64,000 bases of DNA from Roseibacterium elongatum DSM 19469. Lineage in GTDB: Bacteria; Pseudomonadota; Alphaproteobacteria; Rhodobacterales; Rhodobacteraceae. Both the position numbers and the translations under genes were made by a program. Each line of letters starts with the position of its first letter. The stretch's first letter is position 1. Where the stretch lies: contig NZ_CP004372.1 of assembly GCF_000590925.1 (NCBI RefSeq), forward strand, positions 3,205,001 through 3,269,000, given 5' to 3'. Shown one piece after another: positions 27,379-36,622 of this stretch. The notes under the pieces are model-generated. The model searched no databases, was not told the origin of the DNA, and worked only from the letters and a program-made list of their open reading frames with translations.

Positions 27379-28365
27379 TTATTCGGCCAGCGCCATGTCG
27401 GTCACGGCATGGGTAAAGGCCCCTTCGGGCGCCTCGGAAATCACCGGGTCCGAGCCGCCGGCCAACAGCGTGTCGACCGTCCGCTGATAGGCCGCCTCGT
27501 CCAGGCGACCGTCACCGCCTTCGACCAGCAGAGCGATCTCGCCCATCATGCGCATCTGGTGCTCTTCGGTCTGGGCGCCGGTCTCGTCGTAATCCAGCAC
27601 GATCATGGCGGCGTCCTCGGGGTTTTCCACCGCCCAGGTCCAGCCGCGCATCGAGGCGCGCACGAAACGGGCCATGCGATCGACGAAGGCCGGATCCTCG
27701 AGGTTCTCTTCCAGCGTCCAGATCCCGTCTTCCAGCGTGGCGACGCCGAAATCCTCGTATTTGAAGGTCACCAGTTCCTCGGGCGTGATGCCCGCATCGA
27801 TGATCTGCCAATACTCGTTATAGGTCATGGTCGAGATGCAGTCGGCCTGACGCTGCAACAGCGGGTCGACGTTGAACCCCGCCTGCAGCAGCGTCACGCC
27901 CCCCTCCGAGCCGTCGGTCGGAATGCCAAGCTGGCTCATCCACGACAGGAACGGGTATTCGTTGCCAAAGAACCAATGCGCCACCGTGTGACCGGCCAGA
28001 TCGGCGGGCTCGGTGATGCCGGTATCGGCCCAGCAGGTCAGCATCAGGCCCGAGCGCACGAAGGGCTGGGCGATGTTGACCACCGACAGGCCCCGTTCCC
28101 GCGCGGCCAGCGCCGAGGGCATCCAGTTCAGCATCACGTCTGCCGCGCCCCCGGCCAGCACCTGCGGCGGGGCGATGTCGGGGCCGCCGGGCATGATGTT
28201 CACATCCAGCCCTTCCTCGTCGTAATAGCCGTTTTCCAGCGCGACATAGTACCCGGCGAACTGGGCCTGTGTGACCCATTGCAACTGCAGGTTCACCGTA
28301 TCCTGCGCCCAGGCGCCCGTCCCGGTCATCGCAAGGGCCGCAGCCCCCAGAATTGTTTTTTTCAT
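27379..28365 (-). CDS. NMT1/THI5-type ABC substrate-binding protein
   Basis: This 328-residue periplasmic binding protein starts at the ATG at 28365, with AGGAGGGAAGAC upstream and a clean signal peptide (KKTILGAAALAMTGTGAWA). The mature protein begins QDTVNLQLQWVTQAQFAGYY, the NMT1/THI5 signature of binding proteins for hydroxymethylpyrimidine-like and related small molecules. It is the last gene of the operon with two permeases, an ATPase, hydantoinase and carbamoylase genes, which points to a pyrimidine base or a degradation intermediate as ligand. That substrate is inferred from context, not from binding residues. Confidence 0.88.
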   Translation of the reverse strand: MKKTILGAAALAMTGTGAWAQDTVNLQLQWVTQAQFAGYYVALENGYYDEEGLDVNIMPGGPDIAPPQVLAGGAADVMLNWMPSALAARERGLSVVNIAQPFVRSGLMLTCWADTGITEPADLAGHTVAHWFFGNEYPFLSWMSQLGIPTDGSEGGVTLLQAGFNVDPLLQRQADCISTMTYNEYWQIIDAGITPEELVTFKYEDFGVATLEDGIWTLEENLEDPAFVDRMARFVRASMRGWTWAVENPEDAAMIVLDYDETGAQTEEHQMRMMGEIALLVEGGDGRLDEAAYQRTVDTLLAGGSDPVISEAPEGAFTHAVTDMALAE

Positions 28366-28407
28366 TGTCTTCCCTCCTGTTGGGTTGTGGTTTTTGTTGC
28401 CTTCCAC

Positions 28408-29337
28408 TCAGCCCCGCCGCTGCGACGGATGCCAGAATGTCGTCTTGCGCTCGATCAGCGCGACCAATCCGTAAAAGCCGGATCCGGCCAGCGCGGCGAC
28501 CGCAATCTCGGCCCAAACCATATCCATCGCCAGACGGCCGACCTCGATTTTGATGCGAAACCCCATGCCGACCGTGGGCGAGCCGAAAAATTCGGCCACG
28601 ATGGCCCCGATCAGCGCAAGAGTTGTGCAGATTTTCAACCCGTTGAACAAAAAAGGCAGCGCCGTGGGCAGGCGCAATTTCAGCAACCCCTGCCAATAGC
28701 TGGCCGCGTAGGTGTGCATCAGATCGCGCTGCATCTGGTCGCTGGCCTTCAGCCCCTGAACGGCGTTCACCAGCATCGGGAAGAACACCATCGCCACGAC
28801 CACCGCCGCCTTCGACTGCCAGCCGAACCCGAACCACATCACCAGAATGGGCGCCGTGCCCACGATGGGCAGCGCGGCGATGAAATTGCCCACCGGCAAT
28901 AGGCCGCGTTGCAGAAAGGCCGAGCGGTCGATGGCCAGTGCCGTCAGAAACGCCGCCCCGCAGCCGATCACATAGCCCGACAAGGCCCCTTTCAGGATCG
29001 TCTGCTGAAAATCGGCCCAGAGCACATCGGTGTTCGCGGCAAAGGTCTGCGCGATGGCCGAGGGCGCGGGCAGGATGATGGGCGACACCCCGTAGAGCGT
29101 CACCGCCAGTTCCCACAGCGCCAGCAAGGTGCCGCCAAAGATCACCGGCACCAACAGCCTGACGCCGCCACCCCGCCCGCCATTGGCCAGCAGGACATTG
29201 ACCAGCCAGGCGCCGATCCAGACCGCCAGGATCGCGCCCAGCCGCCAGTCGGTCAGCGCCCCCGCGATGACCGCGACCGCGCCAAGGGCGGGCATCACCC
29301 AGTCACCGACCAGTCCCCGTTGCAAAACCGCCTTCAT
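28408..29337 (-). CDS. ABC transporter permease (pyrimidine importer), first
   Basis: A 309-residue permease of the SsuC/TauC/NrtB type with about six or seven helices. The cytoplasmic EAA-like loop that docks the ATPase is around LMHTYAASYWQGLLKLRLPT (residues about 215-235), and the C-terminus reads ERKTTFWHPSQRRG. The ATG at 29337 begins MKAVLQRGLVGDWVMPALGA; a longer frame upstream runs through an intergenic palindromic element and is not used. It lies 42 bases upstream of the binding-protein gene. Confidence 0.88.
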   Translation of the reverse strand: MKAVLQRGLVGDWVMPALGAVAVIAGALTDWRLGAILAVWIGAWLVNVLLANGGRGGGVRLLVPVIFGGTLLALWELAVTLYGVSPIILPAPSAIAQTFAANTDVLWADFQQTILKGALSGYVIGCGAAFLTALAIDRSAFLQRGLLPVGNFIAALPIVGTAPILVMWFGFGWQSKAAVVVAMVFFPMLVNAVQGLKASDQMQRDLMHTYAASYWQGLLKLRLPTALPFLFNGLKICTTLALIGAIVAEFFGSPTVGMGFRIKIEVGRLAMDMVWAEIAVAALAGSGFYGLVALIERKTTFWHPSQRRG

Positions 29338-29367
29338 GCCGTCCCCTCCGCAGGACCTGTCCGGCGC

Positions 29368-29410
29368 CGTTTTCCTCGAGGAAAACGACCAGAAAATCTC
29401 AGGATTTTCT
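29368..29410. repeat. Tandem palindromes between the two permease genes
   Basis: A perfect 20-bp palindrome (CGTTTTCCTCGAGGAAAACG, 29368-29387) is followed three bases later by a second inverted repeat (AGAAAATC, loop TCAG, GATTTTCT, 29391-29410). They lie in the 109-base gap within the operon and look like a mobile or regulatory intergenic repeat module. Confidence 0.6.
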
Positions 29411-29446
29411 GCGCCGCGCTGCGCGTGGCGCGCGCCCAACGCCCGC

Positions 29447-30409
29447 TCATCGCGCAAAACCCATGCGTTTGAGAACCAACCGTTCGATCAGCCCGAGGAT
29501 GCCCACCAACGCCGCCGCGCAGATCGCCGCCATGAACAGCGCCGACCAGATCTGGATCGTCTGGCCGTAATAGCTGCCGGTCAGCAGCCGTGCGCCCAGA
29601 CCGAACCGCGCGCCGGTTGGCAATTCCGCCACGATGGTGCCCACCAGCGCCGCCGCGATCCCCACCTTGAGCGAGGCGAACAGGAACGGCACCGAGGCCG
29701 GCAGGCGCAGCTTCCAGAAGGTCTCGGTGCCGCTGGCCGAATAGGTCCTCAGCAGGTCCAGATCCATCGCGCCGGGGCTGCGCAGCCCCTTCACCATACC
29801 CACGACGACCGGGAAAAAGCTCAGATAGGCCGAGATCAGCGATTTCGGGATCAGCCCCTCCAGCCCGATCGAGTTCAGCACCACGATGATCATCGGCGCA
29901 ATGGCCAGGATCGGGATGGTTTGCGACGCGATGGCCCAGGGCATGACACTCAGGTCCATGGCCCGGTTGTGCACGATCCCCACCGCCAACAGGATGCCCG
30001 CCAGGGTGCCGATGGCAAAGCCCAGCATCGTCGGGGCCAGGGTCTGCCAGGCATGGAAGAACAGGCTGCGCGGGTTCGGCCGATACTCGCCCCGCCGCTC
30101 GCGCAGGATCGGCTCGCCCATGGTCGTCGCCCACAGCTCGCCCACCACCTGATGCGGCGCCGGCAGCACCGGGCGCTCCTGGATCAGCGTGTCGACCACG
30201 ATCTCGGTCGCCGTCATCTCGAGGCCGCGCCGCTCGATCTGGTCCAGCGTCCAGGCGCGGTTCATCATCATCGCCGCCGCGTACCACAGCACGACGATCA
30301 CGCCGACCACCACCAGCACCGGCAGCAGCGCCCGCGCCACCGCGCTGGCCCCCCGGCCCAGCATCGCGGCCGCGCCCGGCGCGGTGGCGGGATCGACCGT
30401 CGCGCTCAT
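29447..30409 (-). CDS. ABC transporter permease (pyrimidine importer), second
   Basis: A 320-residue permease of the same family as the gene downstream, with an extra N-terminal helix and a larger periplasmic loop (residues about 45-115). The ATPase-docking loop is in DLDLLRTYSASGTETFWKLR and the C-terminus is ERLVLKRMGFAR. Having two different permeases suggests a heterodimeric membrane channel, as in related NMT1-type importers. It follows the ATPase gene after a 72-base gap that contains a tandem 11-bp repeat. Confidence 0.88.
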   Translation of the reverse strand: MSATVDPATAPGAAAMLGRGASAVARALLPVLVVVGVIVVLWYAAAMMMNRAWTLDQIERRGLEMTATEIVVDTLIQERPVLPAPHQVVGELWATTMGEPILRERRGEYRPNPRSLFFHAWQTLAPTMLGFAIGTLAGILLAVGIVHNRAMDLSVMPWAIASQTIPILAIAPMIIVVLNSIGLEGLIPKSLISAYLSFFPVVVGMVKGLRSPGAMDLDLLRTYSASGTETFWKLRLPASVPFLFASLKVGIAAALVGTIVAELPTGARFGLGARLLTGSYYGQTIQIWSALFMAAICAAALVGILGLIERLVLKRMGFAR

Positions 30410-30425
30410 GCCCGGCCTCCGCGCG

Positions 30426-30469
30426 TATGTACGGGCTGTGTACAGTCTGTGTACGGGATGTGACGTGCC
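30426..30469. repeat. Four tandem 11-bp units between ATPase and permease genes
   Basis: The units are TATGTACGGGC, TGTGTACAGTC, TGTGTACGGGA and TGTGACGTGCC, spaced exactly 11 bp, close to one helical turn. The first three share the TGTAC core and the fourth is degenerate. This layout is what a cooperative regulator site looks like, but it may be a simple expansion. Confidence 0.55.
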
Positions 30470-30481
30470 ATGTCGGCGGCC

Positions 30482-31312
30482 TCAATCGTCATAGGCATGG
30501 CCCGCGCGCAGCCCCTCGCGCACCCGGTGCGCAATCTCCAGAAACTCGGGCGTGTCGCGAATATCCAAGGGGCGCTCGGGCGGCAGCGTGCTTTCGATGA
30601 CATCGGTGATCCGCCCCGGACGCGGCGACATCACCACTATCTTGGTGGACAGATACACCGCCTCGGGGATCGAGTGGGTAACAAACCCGATCGTCTTGTG
30701 CGTCCGCGCCCAGAGTTCCAGCAATTGCTCGTTCAAATGGTCGCGCACGATCTCGTCCAGCGCGCCGAAGGGCTCGTCCATCAGCAGCAGATCGGCGTCA
30801 AAGGCCAGCGCCCGCGCGATACTGGCGCGTTGCTGCATCCCACCCGACAATTGCCATGGATACTTCTTGCCAAACCCTGCAAGATCAACGAGTTCCAGAA
30901 CGTTCTTCACGCGCCGGTCCTGCTCGGCCCTGTCGAACCCCATGATCTCGAGCGGCAGCTTGATGTTCTTCTCGATGGTCCGCCAAGGGTACAGGCCCGC
31001 CGCCTGGAACACGTAGCCATAGGCCCGGTTGCGCCGCGCCTCGTCGGGCGTCATGCCGTTGACCGTGATGGAGCCGCCCGTGGGATGCTCCAACGCCGCC
31101 ACGACCCGCAGAAAGGTGGTCTTGCCGCAGCCCGAGGGCCCGATGAAGCTGACGAAATCGCCCTTGTCGATGGTCAGGTTCACGTCGCGCAGCGCCTGCA
31201 CAGGACCATCGTTGGTCTGAAAGGTCAGATCCAGACCTTTCGCTTCAATCACAGGGGCTTGCAGGGCGATGTTCACGCTGGCTGACCCGTCGATCTCGCT
31301 TGCAACAGCCAT
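30482..31312 (-). CDS. ABC transporter ATP-binding protein (pyrimidine importer)
   Basis: This 276-residue ATPase of the SsuB/TauB type has Walker A GPSGCGKTT, the Q-loop in VFQAAGLYPW, signature LSGGMQQRASIARAL, Walker B LLLMDEPFGALD and H-loop FVTHSIPEA. The ATG at 31312 overlaps the hydantoinase stop (TGATG), which ties import to catabolism in one transcript; a GTG one codon upstream is possible. It powers uptake with the two permeases and the NMT1-type binding protein downstream. Confidence 0.93.
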   Translation of the reverse strand: MAVASEIDGSASVNIALQAPVIEAKGLDLTFQTNDGPVQALRDVNLTIDKGDFVSFIGPSGCGKTTFLRVVAALEHPTGGSITVNGMTPDEARRNRAYGYVFQAAGLYPWRTIEKNIKLPLEIMGFDRAEQDRRVKNVLELVDLAGFGKKYPWQLSGGMQQRASIARALAFDADLLLMDEPFGALDEIVRDHLNEQLLELWARTHKTIGFVTHSIPEAVYLSTKIVVMSPRPGRITDVIESTLPPERPLDIRDTPEFLEIAHRVREGLRAGHAYDD

Positions 31313-32775
31313 CACACGCCGCTCGGGATGTTCATCGGATCACGTTCGATCTTGCGCGGCGTGTTGAGCGACTTCCATTTGCTCAGCGCCTTGGACGCGC
31401 TGGCATAGGGCGCACGCTTGACGAACTTGCCCCGGCCCGGCTGCGGCTGGCTGTTCTGCCCATAGGCCCAGACGACATCGCCGCGCGACAGCGTGTAACG
31501 CGGCTGCGCCGTGACCTCCATCCCTTCGAAAACGTTGTAATCGATGATGGATTTCTGCGTTGCAGGCGAGATCGTTTTCTTGATCGTCGGATCCCAGACC
31601 ACCACATCGGCATCCGCGCCGGGCACCAGGGCGCCCTTCATCGGATAGACGTTGAGGATCTTGGCGATGTTGCTCGACGTGGCAGCCACGAACTCCTCGG
31701 GCGTCAGGCGCCCCGTCTCGACCCCTTGGGTCCAGAGCATCGCCATCCGCTCCTCCAGCCCGCCCGTGCCGTTCGGGATCTTGGTGAAATCGCCCACGCC
31801 CATGCGCTTCTGCTGATCGTCGAAGGCCGCATGATCGGTGGCGACCACCTGCAAGGATCCGGCCGCCAGACCGGCCCAAAGGCTCGCCTGGTGTTCCTTG
31901 TTGCGAAACGGCGGTGACATCACGCGGCGGGCCGCATATTGCCAATCCTTGTTGAAATACTCGCTTTCATCCAGGGTCAGGTGCTGGATCAGCGGCTCGC
32001 CGTAAACGCGCATGCCCTTTTGGCGCGCACGCCGGATGGCCTCATGCGCCTGCTCGCAGGACACATGCACGATATAGAGCGGCGTTCCGGCGGCATCGGC
32101 GATCATGATCGCGCGGTTCGCGGCCTCGCCCTCGACCTCGGGCGGGCGGGAATAGGCGTGACCTTCGGGGCCGGTCACCCCCTCGGCAAGGTATTTCTGC
32201 TGCAATTCCTGAACGATATCGCCGTTCTCGGCATGCACAAGCGGCAGCGCGCCCAGTTCCGCGCAGCGCTTGAACGAGGCGAACATCTCGTCATCCTCGA
32301 CCATCAGCGCGCCCTTGTAGGCCATGAAATGCTTGAACGTATTGATGCCGCGCTCTTTAACAACGGTCTCCATCTCGTTGAAAATGCGCTCATTCCAGTC
32401 GGTAATCGCCATGTGATACGAAATGTCGACGCAGATCTGGTCCTTCGACTTGCGGTCCCAGTCATCAATCGCGTTCAAGAGCGAGCCATCCGCCCCGGGC
32501 AGACAGAAATCCACCAGCATCGTGGTGCCCCCCGCCGCCGCGGCAAAGGTGCCCGATTCGAAGGTTTCGGCCGCCGTGGTGCCCATGAAGGGCATTTCCA
32601 GATGGGTATGGGGGTCGATCCCGCCGGGGATGACATAAGCCTCGGAGGCGTCGATCACCTCGTCCCCGGTCAGGTTCTCGCCGATCTCGAGGATCTTTTC
32701 GCCCTCGATCAGCACATCGGCCTTGTACTGGCGGTCTGCCGTGACGACCGTGCCGCCCTTGATCACCTTGCTCAT
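31312..32775 (-). CDS. hydA: Dihydropyrimidinase
   Basis: This 487-residue amidohydrolase opens the ring of 5,6-dihydrouracil or dihydrothymine to give N-carbamoyl-beta-alanine or its methyl homologue. The metal histidines are in GGIDPHTHLEMPF, the carbamylated bridging lysine is Lys154 in HFMAYKGALM, and the C-terminal region contains PMKGALVPGADADVVVWDP. It is full length. It sits between the carbamoylase gene (33115-34365, via a small lipoprotein gene) and the importer ATPase, with which it overlaps. Its leader contains two hairpins (32794-32849). Confidence 0.94.
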   Translation of the reverse strand: MSKVIKGGTVVTADRQYKADVLIEGEKILEIGENLTGDEVIDASEAYVIPGGIDPHTHLEMPFMGTTAAETFESGTFAAAAGGTTMLVDFCLPGADGSLLNAIDDWDRKSKDQICVDISYHMAITDWNERIFNEMETVVKERGINTFKHFMAYKGALMVEDDEMFASFKRCAELGALPLVHAENGDIVQELQQKYLAEGVTGPEGHAYSRPPEVEGEAANRAIMIADAAGTPLYIVHVSCEQAHEAIRRARQKGMRVYGEPLIQHLTLDESEYFNKDWQYAARRVMSPPFRNKEHQASLWAGLAAGSLQVVATDHAAFDDQQKRMGVGDFTKIPNGTGGLEERMAMLWTQGVETGRLTPEEFVAATSSNIAKILNVYPMKGALVPGADADVVVWDPTIKKTISPATQKSIIDYNVFEGMEVTAQPRYTLSRGDVVWAYGQNSQPQPGRGKFVKRAPYASASKALSKWKSLNTPRKIERDPMNIPSGV

Positions 32776-32793
32776 GTCAATCTCCCCGTGTCT

Positions 32794-32815
32794 CCGGGGC
32801 CTGCGCGGGCCCCGG
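32794..32815 (-). promoter_or_regulatory. Hairpin in the hydA leader
   Basis: A perfect 8-bp stem (CCGGGGCC with GGCCCCGG, loop of 6) lies 19 bases upstream of the hydA start, with the ribosome site GGGGAGATT between. It could slow transcription or translation of the downstream genes. Confidence 0.4.
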
Positions 32816-32826
32816 TTGGATTGGAT

Positions 32827-32849
32827 GCCCCTGTTTTCGGGGCTTTTTT
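32827..32849 (+). terminator. Plus-strand-oriented intrinsic terminator inside a minus-strand operon
   Basis: GCCCC, a 7-base loop and GGGGC are followed by six T on the plus strand. The surrounding genes are all on the minus strand, so it could end only an antisense transcript. Confidence 0.5.
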
Positions 32850-32863
32850 CACCTGCGATGGGC

Positions 32864-33118
32864 TTATTGCGCCACCACGCAGATCATCCTGTCATCCCGC
32901 GTCATCAACGGCAGATAGGTCGTTTCGACCGGGCCCTGATACCGGTACCAATAGCAGCCGTCCGACTCGAGGCGGACATTGGTGGTGTCCTGTCCCGGTG
33001 CCGCGAGGTCCAACACCTCGGGGCTCAGCGCCTCGGTCTCGCCTTCGGGCGTCGGCGTCACGCACCCCGCCAGCAGGCCCAGCATGACGGCCGGGGCCGC
33101 GATCTTCACTAACCTCAT
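32864..33118 (-). CDS. Small lipoprotein of unknown function in the pyrimidine operon
   Basis: An 84-residue predicted lipoprotein has the signal MRLVKIAAPAVMLGLLAGC and a short mature part with two further cysteines (DGCYWYRYQGPVETTYLPL and MICVVAQ), which could form a disulfide. The ATG overlaps the upstream carbamoylase stop (ATGA), so it belongs to the operon. A membrane-anchored protein of this size between two cytoplasmic enzymes is odd, and no function is recognised. Confidence 0.72.
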   Translation of the reverse strand: MRLVKIAAPAVMLGLLAGCVTPTPEGETEALSPEVLDLAAPGQDTTNVRLESDGCYWYRYQGPVETTYLPLMTRDDRMICVVAQ

Positions 33119-34365
33119 TCCACGATCTCCGCAGTGTCCACTACGGCGTGGAATAGCACATTCGCGCCCGCGGTCGCCCACTCGGGTGAGATTTCTTCGG
33201 CTTCGTTGTGCGAAAGCCCATCCACGCAGGGGCACATGATCATCGCGGTGGGGGCCACATCGTTGATCCAGCAGGCATCATGGCCCGCGCCCGAGACGAT
33301 ATCCATATTTGAATATCCAAGCCTTTCAGCAGCTTGGCGCACGGCGCTCACGCAGTTTTCGTCGAACGCCGGCGGGTCGAACTGACCCACGATCTCGGCG
33401 CTGAAGCCCACGCCGATCTCGGCGCACAGCTTCGGCGCCCGTTCCATCAACTCGTCCACCATGGCATTGAGCTTGTCGAGCAGATGCGTGCGCATGTCGA
33501 CGGTGAACACCACCTTGCCGGGGATGATATTGCGGCTGTTGGGGTAGACGTCGATATGCCCGATGGCGCCCACGGCGTTGGGCTGGTTCTTCATCGCGAT
33601 CTCGTGGACCAGCTCGGTGATCAGCGCCAGGCCCCGGCCAGCGTTCTTGCGCATATGCATGGGGGTCGAGCCCGTGTGGCTTTCCTTGCCGGTCACGGTG
33701 CATTCGATCCAGCGCAACCCCTGCCCGTGGGTGACAACCCCGATATCCTTGCCCTCGGCCTCGAGGATAGGACCCTGTTCGATATGCAACTCGAACATGG
33801 CGTGCATCTTGCGATCGCCAACCTTTTCGGGCCCCTTCCAGCCGATCCGCTCCAACTCATCGCCAAAGCGTTTGCCGGTCGCATCCACCCGGTCATAGGC
33901 CCAGTCCAGCATATGCCGCCCCGAGAACACGCCCGAGGCCAGCATCGCCGGGGCAAAACGCGTGCCTTCCTCGTTCGTCCAGTTGGTGACGACGATCGGG
34001 TGTTTCGTCTTGATATTCAGGTCGTTGAGCGTGCGGATCACTTCAAGTCCGCCCAGAACGCCCAGCACCCCATCGTATTTCCCGCCGGTGGGCTGGGTGT
34101 CGAGATGGCTGCCCACATAGACCGGCAGCGCATCCGGGTCGGTGCCCTCGCGGCGCGCGAACATGTTGCCGATTTCATCCACGCCCATGGTCAGGCCCGC
34201 GGCCTCGCACCAAGACTGGAACAGCGCGCGGCCTTCGGCATCCTCGTCGGTCAGGGTCTGCCGGTTGTTGCCGCCCGCCACGCCGGGGCCGATCTTGGCC
34301 ATCTCCATCAGCGAGTCCCAAAGCCGCTCGCCGTTGATCGTCATGTTCTCGGCTGGCGCCGCCAT
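33115..34365 (-). CDS. M20-family carbamoylase (beta-ureidopropionase type)
   Basis: A 416-residue zinc amidohydrolase of the N-carbamoyl-amino-acid hydrolase / allantoate amidohydrolase group (M20). Metal ligands appear in YVGSHLDTQPTGGKYDGVLG and TNWTNEEGTRFAPAM, the dimerisation/substrate histidine in CTVTGKESHTGSTPM, and a later histidine in VSGAGHDACW. In this context the substrate should be N-carbamoyl-beta-alanine or its methyl form, giving beta-alanine, CO2 and ammonia, the step after HydA. It follows the aminotransferase gene by 37 bases. Confidence 0.92.
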   Translation of the reverse strand: MAAPAENMTINGERLWDSLMEMAKIGPGVAGGNNRQTLTDEDAEGRALFQSWCEAAGLTMGVDEIGNMFARREGTDPDALPVYVGSHLDTQPTGGKYDGVLGVLGGLEVIRTLNDLNIKTKHPIVVTNWTNEEGTRFAPAMLASGVFSGRHMLDWAYDRVDATGKRFGDELERIGWKGPEKVGDRKMHAMFELHIEQGPILEAEGKDIGVVTHGQGLRWIECTVTGKESHTGSTPMHMRKNAGRGLALITELVHEIAMKNQPNAVGAIGHIDVYPNSRNIIPGKVVFTVDMRTHLLDKLNAMVDELMERAPKLCAEIGVGFSAEIVGQFDPPAFDENCVSAVRQAAERLGYSNMDIVSGAGHDACWINDVAPTAMIMCPCVDGLSHNEAEEISPEWATAGANVLFHAVVDTAEIVE

Positions 34366-34402
34366 GAGTTTTCCTTCCCTGTCAGTCTGTTCCGGGGTCT
34401 TG

Positions 34403-35743
<1,341 letters not shown>

Positions 35744-35790
35744 TCCCTGTCTAACGCCCCGGTCGCGCGCCGCCGGGGCTTCGATTGTTT

Positions 35791-35806
35791 TTGACCAAAC
35801 GGTCAA
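35791..35806. promoter_or_regulatory. RutR-like operator in the aminotransferase/rutR divergent region
   Basis: TTGACCAAACGGTCAA has perfect 6-bp inverted arms (TTGACC and GGTCAA) and matches the E. coli RutR consensus TTGACCAnnTGGTCAA at 13 of 14 specified positions. It lies between the divergent aminotransferase and TetR genes, so it could control both the operon and the regulator itself. Confidence 0.72.
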
Positions 35807-35967
35807 GATCACGCTAGCAGAGGCGCTGTGCCAGTCAATGAATTGAACGCCCTCACCTGCCCAATCGCAAGGCAAATGATGCCCGAAAGGGCATTCCTGC
35901 CCAGCAATCGGGCATGCCGCAAAGCAGCACCTTGCCTCTCGCCCCGCCGCCAGCCAAACATCGCCCC

Positions 35968-36579
35968 ATGAACGCCGATCCGCCCCGCACCCGCATCCAG
36001 AAAAAGAACCGTCACGCGATTCTCGACGCCGCGCTCGAGGTCTTCTCGCGCCACGGGTTTCGGGGCGCCACGCTCGACCAGATCGCCGGCGAAGCGGGGC
36101 TGTCGAAACCCAACCTGCTTTACTACTTCTCGTCGAAAGAGGCGATTTTCGTCACGCTTCTCAGCGGCTTGATGGAAACCTGGCTCGACCCCTTGCGCGC
36201 GCTGGACCCCGACGGAGAGCCGGCCGAGGAATTGCTCGCCTATGTCCGGAGAAAGCTGCAACTCAGCCGCGATTTCCCGCGCGAATCGCGGCTTTTCGCC
36301 AATGAAATCGTCCAGGGCGCACCGCGCATGGAACATCTGCTGGCGACCGATCTGAAATCGCTGGTCGACGACAAGGCCGCGGTCATCCAAGGCTGGATCG
36401 CCGAGGGCAAGATCGCCGATATCGACCCGCATCACCTGATTTTTTCGGTCTGGGCCCTGACCCAGCATTACGCCGATTTCGACGTGCAGGTGCGCGCCGT
36501 GCTTGGCCCCGATCACGACCCGCTGGCCGAGGCCGAAACCTTTCTGACCACGCTTTTCACCCGGTTGCTGAGGCCATAG
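35968..36579 (+). CDS. rutR: TetR-family regulator, RutR-like
   Basis: A 203-residue TetR regulator has an N-terminal helix-turn-helix (AILDAALEVFSRHGFRGATL, then GLSKPNLLYYFSSKEAIF) and a C-terminal domain of the RutR/YcdC type (LFANEIVQGAPRMEHLL, and ALTQHYADFDVQVRAVLG). RutR senses uracil or thymine and represses pyrimidine catabolism. The ATG at 35968 is chosen because homology begins there. It is divergent from the degradation operon, and a RutR-consensus box lies between the two. Its role as the local pyrimidine sensor is a strong inference. Confidence 0.85.
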   Translation: MNADPPRTRIQKKNRHAILDAALEVFSRHGFRGATLDQIAGEAGLSKPNLLYYFSSKEAIFVTLLSGLMETWLDPLRALDPDGEPAEELLAYVRRKLQLSRDFPRESRLFANEIVQGAPRMEHLLATDLKSLVDDKAAVIQGWIAEGKIADIDPHHLIFSVWALTQHYADFDVQVRAVLGPDHDPLAEAETFLTTLFTRLLRP

Positions 36580-36622
36580 GGGGCGGCGAACGGCACTTCG
36601 TCCGCCCTCGCGCGCCTTGGCC

